11,817 bases of DNA from Cephalothrix spiralis (GCA_032353305.1 JAUCNG010365818.1:1-11817), one strand, 5' to 3'; positions 1-8,100 are shown, numbered from the stretch's first letter. Numbers and translations are program-made. The notes: generated from the letters alone by a model not told the origin.

Positions 1-50
1 TTTGTCGGGAGTCTGGAGAAATGGGGAAAAATTTGTCGGGAGTCGGGAGA
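1..50 (+). repeat. Two copies of a G-rich 19-mer
   Basis: TTTGTCGGGAGTC followed by a GGAGA-type ending occurs at 1-19 and again at 32-50, a spacing of 31 bases, and is followed by a short run of C. The unit is cut by the window edge, so the array may extend to the left. It resembles the iterated G-rich motifs at 2320-2360 and may be the end of a degraded transposon. That origin is inference. Confidence 0.5.
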
Positions 51-589
51 TAGGGACCCCCCCTTTAAGGGTCTCATCTATCATAACTAAATTATTTTTT
101 ACTATACCGGACAGTACCGGTATACTTTTTGGTTACAGTAATAGTTTATCCAAAAAAGGAAACTAGCAACATTAATAGATTATTAAAATTCAATTATTAA
201 AAGAATATTCACAAATTTATTAAATTATGCAAATTGGTATAAAAATTCGAAAAGTTTTATCAAATTATCAAAATCTATTTGATTATGAAAACATTTTATC
301 AAATTATTTAATATTATAGAATTGTATTAATAAATAACAAAATAATCACAATTTTATTATTATTATTAAAAATCGTATTAAATTACTTCACGATGACGTC
401 ACATCGTGGGATTTCACTGGAACTTTTCACGAATTTGCTCCTTTCATATTTGAATGTTATGATAATTGGTTAATTCCAGACGAATTTTTGGGTCGATTTT
501 AAGTTAATTAGTATTATTTACTTATACCGATGAAATAGTGGTATGTCCCCAAGTTGTACACAAAATAATGTATGTTTTTGTGGTTCATA

Positions 590-715
590 CAGGGTTCCCC
601 GGCCACTGGTCCTGGAATCCTCGAAACCCTGGAAAAAAGTTGCACTCAGTTTCACTCTTGGAAATCCTTGAAAAGTCCTGGAAAATTTTAAAAAGTCCTG
701 GAAAAAATAAAAAGA
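590..715 (+). repeat. Iterated CCTGGAAAA motif block, possible DNA-transposon end
   Basis: The block opens with CAGGGTTCCCC at 590, a terminus of the type seen on hAT elements. CCTGGAA or a one-base variant then recurs about six times up to 705, the last two as AAAGTCCTGGAAAA. Repeated short motifs close to an element end are typical of transposase-binding subterminal regions. No matching inverted end or target duplication was found, so this may be a fragment. It lies 80-200 bases upstream of the splice acceptor of the ZNF706-like exon. Confidence 0.35.
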
Positions 716-773
716 CATTTAAATTTTTAACGCGTTCCATTTTCAAAGTGCATTAAAATCGCGTAATTATTAG

Positions 774-792
774 TTTTTCTTTTCTGTTTCAG
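774..792 (+). promoter_or_regulatory. 3' splice site (acceptor) of the ZNF706-like exon
   Basis: An almost pure pyrimidine run leads into TTTCAG, with the AG at 791-792. The open frame homologous to ZNF706 starts on the next base, at the position where the protein match begins. The site therefore marks the exon start and the + strand orientation. Confidence 0.85.
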
Positions 793-882
793 TCCCAAAT
801 GCCTGATCCAAAAACATATAAACAACATTTTGAAAATAAACATCCAAAATCTGATTTACCGCCTGAGCTAAAAGATGTATAA
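793..882 (+). CDS. ZNF706: ZNF706-like zinc-finger protein, C-terminal coding exon (partial)
   Basis: The exon begins after a strong acceptor (TTTTCTTTTCTGTTTCAG ending at 792). It encodes 29 residues, SQMPDPKTYKQH...ELKDV, and ends at a TAA at 880-882. The match to the end of vertebrate ZNF706 (TQMPDPKTFKQHFESKHPK...LPPEL) is near-identical and full length, from my recollection of that short (about 76 aa), highly conserved protein. The exon carries the two zinc-binding histidines (KQH and NKHPK, spaced H-x4-H). The partner CxxC must come from the preceding exon, which is not in this window. A consensus donor, GTAAGTAT, starts at 887, only four bases after the stop, so the exon is probably 793-886 and the 3' UTR is spliced. 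ZNF706 is a small basic nuclear protein implicated in vertebrate stem-cell regulation; its role here is unknown. Confidence 0.9.
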   Translation, partial: SQMPDPKTYKQHFENKHPKSDLPPELKDV

Positions 883-886
883 TTAA

Positions 887-894
887 GTAAGTAT
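887..894 (+). promoter_or_regulatory. Candidate 5' splice site just after the stop codon
   Basis: GTAAGTAT at 887-894 matches the metazoan donor consensus perfectly in its first six bases. Its position four bases after the TAA implies an intron within the 3' UTR. One possible acceptor is the AG at 1471-1472, preceded by a long pyrimidine run (1450-1470). It is unproven. A stop this close upstream of a junction would not be expected to trigger nonsense-mediated decay. Confidence 0.55.
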
Positions 895-1090
895 ATGATA
901 TTAATTGTGATCATTAATTCAGATCTTAATTTGTGGAAGAACTTGGACAGTAAGCAACTCTGCCGCCGGAGTGCCGTCTCATGCAGACTAGCCTTACTAC
1001 ATTTGCGTAGATTATACAGGAGAGCTGTTCAAAAATTTTGTTTTCCATTATAATTATATAAAGAGCAAGACCAAAATGGCTCGAAAAAAC
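887..1090. other. Non-coding stretch between the ZNF706-like exon and the foldback element
   Basis: This is probable intron or 3' UTR of the ZNF706-like gene. No conserved open frame is visible. The section 958-1020 is less AT-rich than its surroundings but shows no recognisable feature. Confidence 0.4.
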
Positions 1091-1432
1091 TATATATGCA
1101 TGCGCAGTCGAATTTAAGAGTTGCGCATGCACAAATCACTAAAATAAGAACAAATTCTGATTGATCATTGGTATGTTTCTATCTATCTATCACCACTACA
1201 TTTAGATTGTCAAAAACCAGTCGTTCTGGCGTTATTCAAAAGTAAAGATTGGCAAATTATTTATTATTATTGGTAAATTAGGTAATATTGACTCTTGAAG
1301 AACTCGATAACGACTGGTTTTAAATGTATTGTGGATAGATAGAAATATACCCATTATTAACCAGATTTCCTTCTTATTTTAGTGATTTGCGCATGCGCAA
1401 CCCTAAAACTCCGAATGCGCATGCGTATATAT
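1091..1432. mobile_element. 342-bp foldback MITE with about 145-bp inverted arms
   Basis: The left arm (1091 to about 1243) and the right arm (about 1290-1432) are imperfect inverted copies separated by a loop of about 46 bases. Landmarks shared in inverse order are the ends TATATATGCATGCGCA and TGCGCATGCGTATATAT, a second TTGCGCATGC block next to CAAATCACTAAAATAAGAA, the TTTCTATCTATC tract, and AAAACCAGTCGTT near the loop. There is no coding capacity. The ends sit in TATATA, compatible with a TA target duplication as in Tc1/mariner-type elements, but the exact duplication cannot be resolved within the alternating TA. Transcription through it would give a long hairpin RNA. Confidence 0.85.
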
Positions 1433-2311
1433 CGGAAACTGTGAGGGCGTTTTTTTTCTTCTTCGCTCTTAGGAGGTTGGCTATATAGCATCGATGACGT
1501 AGTGACGCGCGTCAACTCTATATCTAGGGTAGTTGTCAAAAGTTCCAAATGGAACGCGTAATGTCTGAATAGACGGAAACGCATTCGATGATGATATTAG
1601 GAATAGAGTCGGCCCTTTGTTATGTAGGTTACAATTCAGCGATGTCATCTTTTATTCAACTTTAAATGGCAACGGTTGAGCTGTGGGGTGCATTTTCATA
1701 AACACTGTCTTTAAGTTCCTCTCCCCCTCCCAAAAAACATAATTCCGAAGCGTTACATCATGCTGCCTTTAGGAGAGATTCTGAATTCTGATATTTCTTA
1801 TTTCTTCCAATATTTTCCCTCTTTTATTTACTCACGTCATACTCCTATATTACAAATTAACTTGGCAATATCAAATGATCTTCTAATGCAGCTCATTGCT
1901 TTGTCTAGAATTATAATTATATAATAGAAATGTGTTTGATCCAAACATTGATAATAGTGAATAACGCTAGTATTTTGTTTAGTAGAGAATTAAAACAAAA
2001 GTTAAAAACAAAATTGCGTACTTATTTATATAACTGATTCGGTTTAATTTTTTCAATTTTTCACCCTAATTAATAAATCTCAGATATTAATTGTCATAAG
2101 CTTGACTAATCGTTGGTAAAAATGTTTCTGTTTAATAAATACTGTACACTAGATCATGTTGGATAGATCAAGAAATTGGGGAATAACCTTCTAATTAATT
2201 AAAAGAGTAACTTATGATTTATACGTTAGTTTCTACTACTTTAAATATAGGTTAGATACTTTTAGCTTATGAAATAAAACCGAAGTCTTTCGTTTTAAAT
2301 TTTATCTACAT
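1433..2311. other. Gene-free stretch with a palindrome-rich patch and AT-rich DNA
   Basis: Bases 1440-1620 are less AT-rich and hold perfect palindromes GCTATATAGC (1480-1489) and TGACGCGCGTCA (1503-1514), with the CRE-like TGACGTAG between them (1495-1502). From 1620 to 2311 the DNA is AT-rich without an open frame I would call. AATAAA hexamers at 2072-2077, 2134-2139 and 2273-2278 could serve as polyadenylation signals for the ZNF706-like transcript, but such hexamers are frequent by chance in this composition. Confidence 0.45.
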
Positions 2312-2315
2312 AGTA

Positions 2316-2585
2316 CGGAGTGGCAAAGGGAAAAATTTGGGTTTAAAAAGTCGGGGAATTGTCAAATTTTGAAAAATAGGGGGAATATTGCATATAATAG
2401 AGAATTAGTTCTATACAAAATACAAATTATTTGTTGTGAAATACATTTTCATGACAAAATATATGTCTCGAAAGACAATTTTATGGCAAATTATTTGTCG
2501 CTTGGTCAGGGAAAATGTTTGAAATGTTCAGGGATTTCAGGGAAAAGTCAGGGAATTTTAAAATTCTAAAAAAGTGTACACCCTG
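2316..2585 (+). repeat. Iterated AGGGAAAAGTC motif block ending in a CACCCTG terminus
   Basis: Motifs of the type AGGGAAAA and AGTCGGGGAATT occur on the left (2325-2360). The related AGGGAAAATG, TCAGGGATTTCAGGGAAAAG and GTCAGGGAATTTTAAAA occur on the right (2508-2562). The block ends in GTGTACACCCTG at 2585, a hAT-like terminus. The left boundary and a target duplication could not be established. It looks like a degraded non-autonomous DNA transposon, related in style but not clearly in sequence to the block at 590-715. Confidence 0.4.
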
Positions 2586-2903
2586 GAAGTACATATTATT
2601 TCAGAATAATTAATCGAGTGCGTAGGGACTGGACCCTCGTTATGCACTTTGATACTGTCTATGACCTCTCGTGAGTCGTGATCCATGAGTCTTAATACGT
2701 TCACTTATTCACGTATCAATATCATGAGTTGATTATATGTGTATATAATTCGTTTGTATTTGTCAAATCTTATCACTATTAGGCATACAAAAATTTGTTA
2801 TCTTGTTGACAATTCCATATAGTTACCTGGATATAGTATAACGGTTCTATAGAGCATGTTTGTCTATATGTGCATGCATGAACGAAAAAATTAAGAAACT
2901 AAG
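2586..2903 (+). promoter_or_regulatory. Upstream region of the alpha-kinase gene
   Basis: This 318-base stretch precedes the kinase start. A TATA-like TATATAAT lies at 2742-2749, and a weaker GATATAGTATAA lies around 2830-2841; neither is proven. A short upstream reading frame begins at 2856 and ends at 2894 (listed separately). The kinase ATG sits in a strong Kozak context (A at -3, G at +4). Confidence 0.35.
2856..2894 (+). CDS. 12-codon upstream minicistron (uORF) before the kinase
   Basis: ATG at 2856 opens a 12-codon frame ending in TAA at 2892-2894, nine bases before the kinase ATG and in the same frame. The TAA shows that the kinase protein cannot extend upstream without splicing. If transcription starts before 2856, scanning ribosomes would meet three ATGs of this minicistron (2856, 2868, 2874) before the kinase start, so it could dampen or regulate translation. 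This rests only on position; the transcript start is unknown. Confidence 0.25.
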   Translation: MFVYMCMHERKN

Positions 2904-4331
2904 ATGGGGAATAAAGCAACGAAAGGGATAACTATCGAAGGATCCAAAGTGGAGTTCTATGGGGATATGATAGGGGAAGGTAAACGCCGTATACTAGTGC
3001 ACGGAAAATACAAAGGTGGTCCGAAAAATGGAGAGATATGTGTGGGGAAGTTTTTTAAACCGGATTATTCAAAATGTCAACCGGATATTGAGTTGATCGG
3101 CATTGTTGAAGATTTTGTGCTAAGTTTTAATCTTGAGGTACAGGAAAAGAAAATAGAGGACGCTAAAATCGTCTTCACGAAGACTCAAAATGCGTTTGTA
3201 ACTTATCCAAAAAATGTCCAGAAAATTTGTGGTGGGTTTCCAAGTGGGAAGTATTGCGTTACCGTAGAGAAAGACATGACAACAAACTTTATTAAGTTTA
3301 ACAGCAATTCTGGATGGAGTACCGGAAATTGTAAAGTTCCGAATGCATTTTCACATTTTACTTTCCACCACTCAAAAGGCGATTTGTTAATTTGTGACAT
3401 TCAGGGGGTGTATGATGAACATTTTGAGATTTCTAACCCAGCGATCCATTCAATTGGACGCAAATTTGGAGACAAGGATTTAGGATTTTATGGGATGATG
3501 TTGTTTTTTCGTAGTCATGAATGTAATGATATTTGCAAAAATTTTGATAAGCCTAAAGACAGAAATTTTGGGTACAAACGCAATTTTGCTGATCGGCATT
3601 CCCGCGATGTGGCTGAGAATACATATTATGCTCCAGCGCTAAATTGGGATATGTTGGCAAAAAATAGGAATGAAAATTTCACTGATTTTAAAAGTGAATA
3701 TGACATTTTGAAGTCAATAGAGGCGACCCCAGAAACAACAGCGTCGCTGAGATCGGTATCGATCGGTGGGTCAATTTCTTCGCTAGTCTATTTTGCTTCA
3801 ACATTTGAATATAATGATAAGAAAGATGCAGCTACTGAGGTTGAGGATAATAAAGATGCAGATGAGGATAAAGATAAAGAAGAGAAGAACAAAGAAAATG
3901 GGAAATTAAAGAAGAAGTTGAGCAAGAAAGAGAAGAAGCAGAAAAGAAACAGCAAACTTGTAGAAGATAAACAAGATGGTGAAGGAGAGAAAGATGGAGA
4001 AGGAGAAAGTGATAAGAAAGATGAAGTTGAAAAAGATGCCGAGAAAAGTGAGCAAGATGAGAAGGTACCTTTTGAAAATGGCGAATCAAAGGAGAATGGA
4101 ACGGAAGTAAAAAGGCGGGATCCGGAAAAGGTCGAGAAAGTGAAAAAGAGGCGTAGTTTCCGGTTATCATTCAAGAGGAAGAGTCAAATTATTGATGATG
4201 AACAACCGATAGAGGACATGAAGGTCGAGGAGCCAGAAATAGAGAAAAAAGAAGAAAATTTCAAAGAAAATTTTGAAAATGAGCCCCGCCCGCGGCCCCA
4301 GAGTTTTATCATGTATGTCAGTAATGTCTGA
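2904..4331 (+). CDS. Atypical alpha-kinase with myristoylation-type N-terminus and MARCKS-like C-terminal block
   Basis: The protein has 475 residues in a single uninterrupted frame. Residues about 20-215 form an alpha-kinase (eEF2K/MHCK/TRPM7-type) domain: VGKFF with the ATP-contacting Lys49, FNSNSG (132-137), AFSHFTF with zinc-type His151, CDIQGV with Asp165 and Gln167, a GDGNLG-like GDKDLG (189-194), and SHECNDIC with zinc ligands His205, Cys207 and Cys211. The usual TDP motif reads SNP (Asn178), so a catalytic Asp appears replaced. The N-terminus MGNKATK fits the MGxxxS/T N-myristoylation pattern. Residues 220-300 are an unassigned linker. Residues 303-460 are Lys/Glu/Asp-rich and probably disordered. 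Within them KKRRSFRLSFKRKS (414-427) resembles the MARCKS effector domain, which binds acidic lipid and calmodulin and is switched by PKC. Start choice: first ATG after an in-frame TAA, strong Kozak context. The kinase call is firm; activity, lipidation and switching are inference. Confidence 0.93.
   Translation: MGNKATKGITIEGSKVEFYGDMIGEGKRRILVHGKYKGGPKNGEICVGKFFKPDYSKCQPDIELIGIVEDFVLSFNLEVQEKKIEDAKIVFTKTQNAFVTYPKNVQKICGGFPSGKYCVTVEKDMTTNFIKFNSNSGWSTGNCKVPNAFSHFTFHHSKGDLLICDIQGVYDEHFEISNPAIHSIGRKFGDKDLGFYGMMLFFRSHECNDICKNFDKPKDRNFGYKRNFADRHSRDVAENTYYAPALNWDMLAKNRNENFTDFKSEYDILKSIEATPETTASLRSVSIGGSISSLVYFASTFEYNDKKDAATEVEDNKDADEDKDKEEKNKENGKLKKKLSKKEKKQKRNSKLVEDKQDGEGEKDGEGESDKKDEVEKDAEKSEQDEKVPFENGESKENGTEVKRRDPEKVEKVKKRRSFRLSFKRKSQIIDDEQPIEDMKVEEPEIEKKEENFKENFENEPRPRPQSFIMYVSNV
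2961..3548 (+). other. Alpha-kinase catalytic domain within the 2904-4331 gene
   Basis: This spans residues about 20-215, close to the usual alpha-kinase length of 200-240. The order of motifs is canonical. The closest remembered sequence is eEF2K, which shares IK(Y/F)NSNSG, AFSHFTF, DIQGV, IH and FF.SH.CN.IC. The gap between DIQG and the following (D/N)P is three residues longer than in eEF2K. Confidence 0.9.
4137..4184 (+). other. MARCKS-effector-like basic/Ser-Phe block (residues 412-427)
   Basis: The encoded segment KVKKRRSFRLSFKRKS has nine Lys/Arg, two Phe and three Ser in 16 residues, and contains two R/L-S-F-R/K units. The MARCKS effector domain has the same make-up: clustered Lys/Arg, SFK repeats, PKC-site serines and phenylalanines that insert into the bilayer. 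It lies in an acidic, disordered setting, as in MARCKS. A shorter, purely basic cluster lacking aromatics is at residues 334-351. Homology to MARCKS is not claimed; convergence is possible. Confidence 0.6.
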
Positions 4332-4576
4332 GTTATTGTGTGAAGAGGTAATATCATTTAGTAGTTAAGACTTGTATGTTTGTTTTATCTGACCTAGCAT
4401 AAATTAGAGAGCATGTGTTATTTACATAGAATGATTTGATAACGTAAGCTATATAATTGTGACTATATTGATTGATGATTTATCTACAATATAAGAGGGG
4501 CTAGTTCGTGATCAGAAATTCAAATATACTCATTTAGTATAATTTTAGTGTTTAAAAAGTACAAAATGTATCTCGA
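4332..4576. other. Presumed 3' UTR and downstream flank of the kinase gene
   Basis: No open frame is supported. A donor-like GAGGTAATAT follows the stop within 20 bases (GT at 4348). The nearest polyadenylation-like hexamer is the variant CATAAA at 4398-4403. Canonical AATAAA appears only beyond the next transposon (5379, 5403, 5493, 5577, 5585). Confidence 0.4.
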
Positions 4577-4578
4577 TA

Positions 4579-5119
4579 TACAGGGTGTCCCAATATTATG
4601 GAAAAGTCAGGTGACGTCATATTGTGACTTAATTATGAATTGACCATATCGCTGCTAGTGATCACTAGAGAGATCATGGTCTTCTCTTTCAATCAAAACA
4701 AATCTGTCATAAGAACAACTGAGGTACATAAAATACCCCAAAAAAACTAAAAAGTTAAGATTTCCTAATGAACGTCCTTTCCCAAAAATGTAATTCTCGG
4801 AAATGTGATTTTTCATGACTTTTTAATTTTTTTAAAATTTCTTATTCAATTTACTGTCCATAATTTTTTTTATTAGAAATTTAAATGCGCTGAAAATTTA
4901 GAGTGATTAAAAATAGTATTCTCTCGATTTAGTATGGGATTTAGGGTGGGGAAAATGAGACCAGAGGATCTTCAGGAGAATTATCGTAGCTTTTTTTCGG
5001 GAGAGAAGACCATGATCTCAAATACATAATAGGTATCTTTTGCCATTATTAAAATATTCATAATTAAGTCTCAATATGACGTCATCTCGCTGTTTTCCAT
5101 AATATTTGGACACACTGTA
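4579..5119 (+). mobile_element. 541-bp non-autonomous Tc1/mariner-type element, copy 1
   Basis: The terminal inverted repeats are about 62-64 bp (4579-4640 and 5056-5119), with a few mismatches and a small indel. The outer ends are TACAGGGTGTCC and its counterpart GGACACACTGTA. Directly flanking TA dinucleotides (4577-4578 and 5120-5121) are a TA target duplication. A second, inner inverted pair is GAGATCATGGTCTTCTC at 4670-4686 and its complement at 5003-5019. No transposase frame is present. The same family recurs inverted at 8939-10023. Each repeat arm carries a CRE octamer (4612-4619 and 5077-5084). Confidence 0.88.
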
Positions 5120-5121
5120 TA

Positions 5122-8100
5122 ATAGGATTCAAAATAGCAATGATTGTCTCATGAGACATTAATTATAGTACAGTATTTAATCATGAAATATTCGTAATAT
5201 GGCCCTGCATGTACTAACTATAGAAAGTTCCAATGCAATTATCATTTCACTAGTACAGCTGTTCACTAGACATGTAGTACTGTTAACTAAATCAGCTGAA
5301 CATATGAATACTTTAGAATTTTATTAATATCAAACAAATCTTGAAGGGCTCAATGACCGTCGTTAAATTTAAGTCTGTAATAAATGATTTTTTAATTTTA
5401 AGAATAAACATAAGTACCTGCTTCTGCAATGTACATGCAAATGATTTCTTAATTTTAAACTGATGGCAGATCACTTACATTATGGGTGTAGTAATAAATA
5501 TAATAATTTGTGATATAAGTAGTATTCCTTAGTAATTATTAATCTATTTAGATTAAATAATAATTGTTTTTATAGTAATAAACGAATAAACCAGAGTGAT
5601 GTGCCCTAGTTTTAAGCTTGGTCAGCCAATAGTGGGGAAATAACCCCTATAAATCAATGTTAATTTGATTATGTCTTCTGATTTTTTAAAGCTATTACGT
5701 ATGCTGCTAAAAATTTACCTACTTGATCCTAATAATTATTTTGCATATTTACTTATTTTTACATTTATTTACATTCTTTATCTTATGTTCAATATCACAA
5801 TTTCTCTATTCTTGTTGAAAACATTATTTTCCTTCTCAAATGAATTAGTATAAAATTAAAATCGAATTTACCTGTTAATCCAGAGGGCCTGTCGGTATGT
5901 GAAACTAGGGGTCGGCTCGGTGAAAAGTACAGGGTTCGAAGGCCGATCCATAAATCTTGCACTGGTAAGGGTTTTTTGGTGGGACCCAATAAATGATGAA
6001 TGAGACGATCCATAAAAACAAAGGGTCGGTAGGTAATTCGTGAGATTCATGATCCATAATAGATACGGGTAGCAGTGGCTTTGGCTCAGGGATTTGTGGG
6101 ACTGTGGGTGAGTATTTTAAGATAGCTAGTTCAATACATGCTATTAAAATTTTGTATTGAGCCTGATCAACATTACCCCGCTACCGACAATGTTCAACCA
6201 TTTTGTTCGTCGGTTGACTGACGGAAAACACAATTTATTGGCTATGGAAAAGGATCATAGGGTACAGGCAAAACGTAGATTTAACGGAGAACAATATAGG
6301 ATTGTTTATCAAACAAGGACTGGTTTGAGAAATGGGGAAATTCACTGTCACTTGCCCCCATGGTTAATCAGTACTAAACATTAATTTTGTTTTCCTTCTT
6401 ATATAATTTTCTCTAGAATAAATATGATACTTTTTCTAAAATTGTGTTTTGTTTTTATTTACAGACATGTCGACAACTCCATAATATATTTCAAGTCATG
6501 GTGCGTGAATTCAAAGTTGTTTTATAAGATCCAGTTTCTTATTATTATGTCTAACTTCATCCTTGTATATTCTGTATATCAACACATAAGCTTTTAACAC
6601 AGCTACCTACATTGCTTAAATATTGCTTATTAAAACAGTTTTATTAGGCATTTTTTATTGATTTGTCAACGGACCAGTTTTCAAAAATTCCCGTCAATGG
6701 CAAAAAAAATTGAATTTCTAAAGTATCCAAAAAAAATAAAAACATTATTTTTATTTTTGAAAAGTTTTATCGGCGGGGTCCGTAGACCAATCAATAAAAA
6801 ATGCCTTATCATGGGATTATATTGTGCTTGTCAGGGTTTTGTAGCTATTATTACTCGTCAAATATCTCCTGAATCAAAAAAGAATAGGGCAATTTAACAA
6901 TTAATCAGTAATTAATTTAATTTATGTGAATAGGCCATTCATAATTATATCACAATCATAAGTATCACTTTCTCTTTCATATTGGTTCATGGTTGTTCTT
7001 TGTATATACATACATGATATAAGCTGACTTCACATCAACATGACTTTATAAACTCTCGATTTTTTTATTCGAAAATTTCATGACACTTCAAATTTTTTTA
7101 ATAGGTGATAAATTTTTACGAAAAATAGTGTTTTTTGAGAGAGAGAAAAATTTTTGAATTTTGAAAAATATCATAAATTAATGTTTTAGCTTTTAGGGCT
7201 ATCACATGACTTGTAGCATATTTCTCTCAAGTTCAAGTTCATGTCAATTTAATTGCCAAAATTTATAAATTCAGCAATCTAATAATAAGATTAAAAACAA
7301 ACATCATGTGTCATTTTTTTTAAATGTTGAATTTTCACAAAATGCCTGAAATAGTTTTTTATTTTTATGTTGGACTTTTCCTGCACTTCTTTTGAATGTT
7401 TTTTCTTGGAATGTGAATTTTTAATTAGGTCCAACTCTTCGTATTCTGTTTTATATATTATCTGAACTCTCATTATGTAAATTCGTTTAGCATCATGGTG
7501 TACATTGAGTCCTCTCAATCTATTTTATTTGCCTTTTATGTTTAAATATTGGTAATTATTTGGTTTCAACTTAAGACATAAGACTTCAATATTCTTTTTG
7601 GTCTGTCTTAGTTATTGTACATATACATAGTTTAGGAATTATGTATATAGTTCCTAGTACAGAAAAATATACTAGGAGATGATTCAATATTAAAAATTTG
7701 ATAAGTTAAAATCAATATTAAATAAAACAATTTCTAAATTTTAAATATTATAAGTACGATTTACCCGATAAAAAGCAATATTTTTTAATTTTCTCTTGCA
7801 AAAGCACATGAATTATTATAAAAGGTTAAAAAATTGTCTTGCATTATATGTCCTAGTTTTTGAACCCCCATACACTAGAACCATAATCACTTATCGGCAT
7901 AACAAGCGTTAATTTTAGAATCGACTCGCTGTACATTTTTCTGTATTTTATTTCTTGGTACATCATAATCTGATTCTGCTTCACAATGTTCATATTATTC
8001 TAATTAGTGACTCACATTCTATTTTTGATTCATAGAAACATAATATTGCCTGTATTACATTACTGCTAATATAGCCTATATATGAATGTGCTGATTTTAT

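Larger units (their letters stand above)
1..792. other. AT-rich intronic/intergenic stretch upstream of the ZNF706-like exon
   Basis: No coding exon is recognisable on either strand. If the exon at 793 belongs to a ZNF706 homologue, this stretch is at least partly its upstream intron, because I see no sequence for the conserved N-terminal part of that protein here. Bases 160-380 are very AT-rich, and the 14-mer TTTTATCAAATTAT occurs twice (255-268 and 294-307). A CRE octamer TGACGTCA lies at 394-401 inside an imperfect 20-bp palindrome (389-408). The final 20 bases form the polypyrimidine tract and AG of a 3' splice site. Confidence 0.6.

Noticed and set aside
590-2585. A single large hAT element spanning from CAGGG at 590 to CCCTG at 2585
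   Set aside because: The flanking 8-mers do not match and the ends share only about six bases; the interval also contains the ZNF706-like exon.
3788-4174. Two overlapping - strand open frames (112 and 128 codons) rich in Ser/Phe/Leu
   Set aside because: They are antisense shadows of the Lys/Glu-rich tail of the kinase; GAA/AAG repeats read as TTC/CTT on the other strand and contain few stops.
5931-5941. GGGTTCGAAGGC, resembling a tRNA B box, with a TGGCTCAGGG A-box-like string near 6082
   Set aside because: The A-box-like string is downstream of the B box, the wrong order, and no cloverleaf can be drawn.
6190-6384. 65-codon + strand open frame (MFNHFVRR...) with fairly balanced composition
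   Set aside because: There is no family resemblance, no good splice sites on both sides, and the length is within chance for this region. It is the best of the unassigned frames and could be rechecked by protein search.
6450-6600. Acceptor-like tract at 6445-6464 followed by an open frame of about 44 codons
   Set aside because: No donor or homology follows, and the AT-rich composition makes pyrimidine tracts common; not called as an exon.
6658-6897. Lys/Phe-rich + strand open frame of about 80 codons
   Set aside because: It begins at TTG, not ATG, its composition mirrors AT-rich DNA, and it has no recognisable domain.
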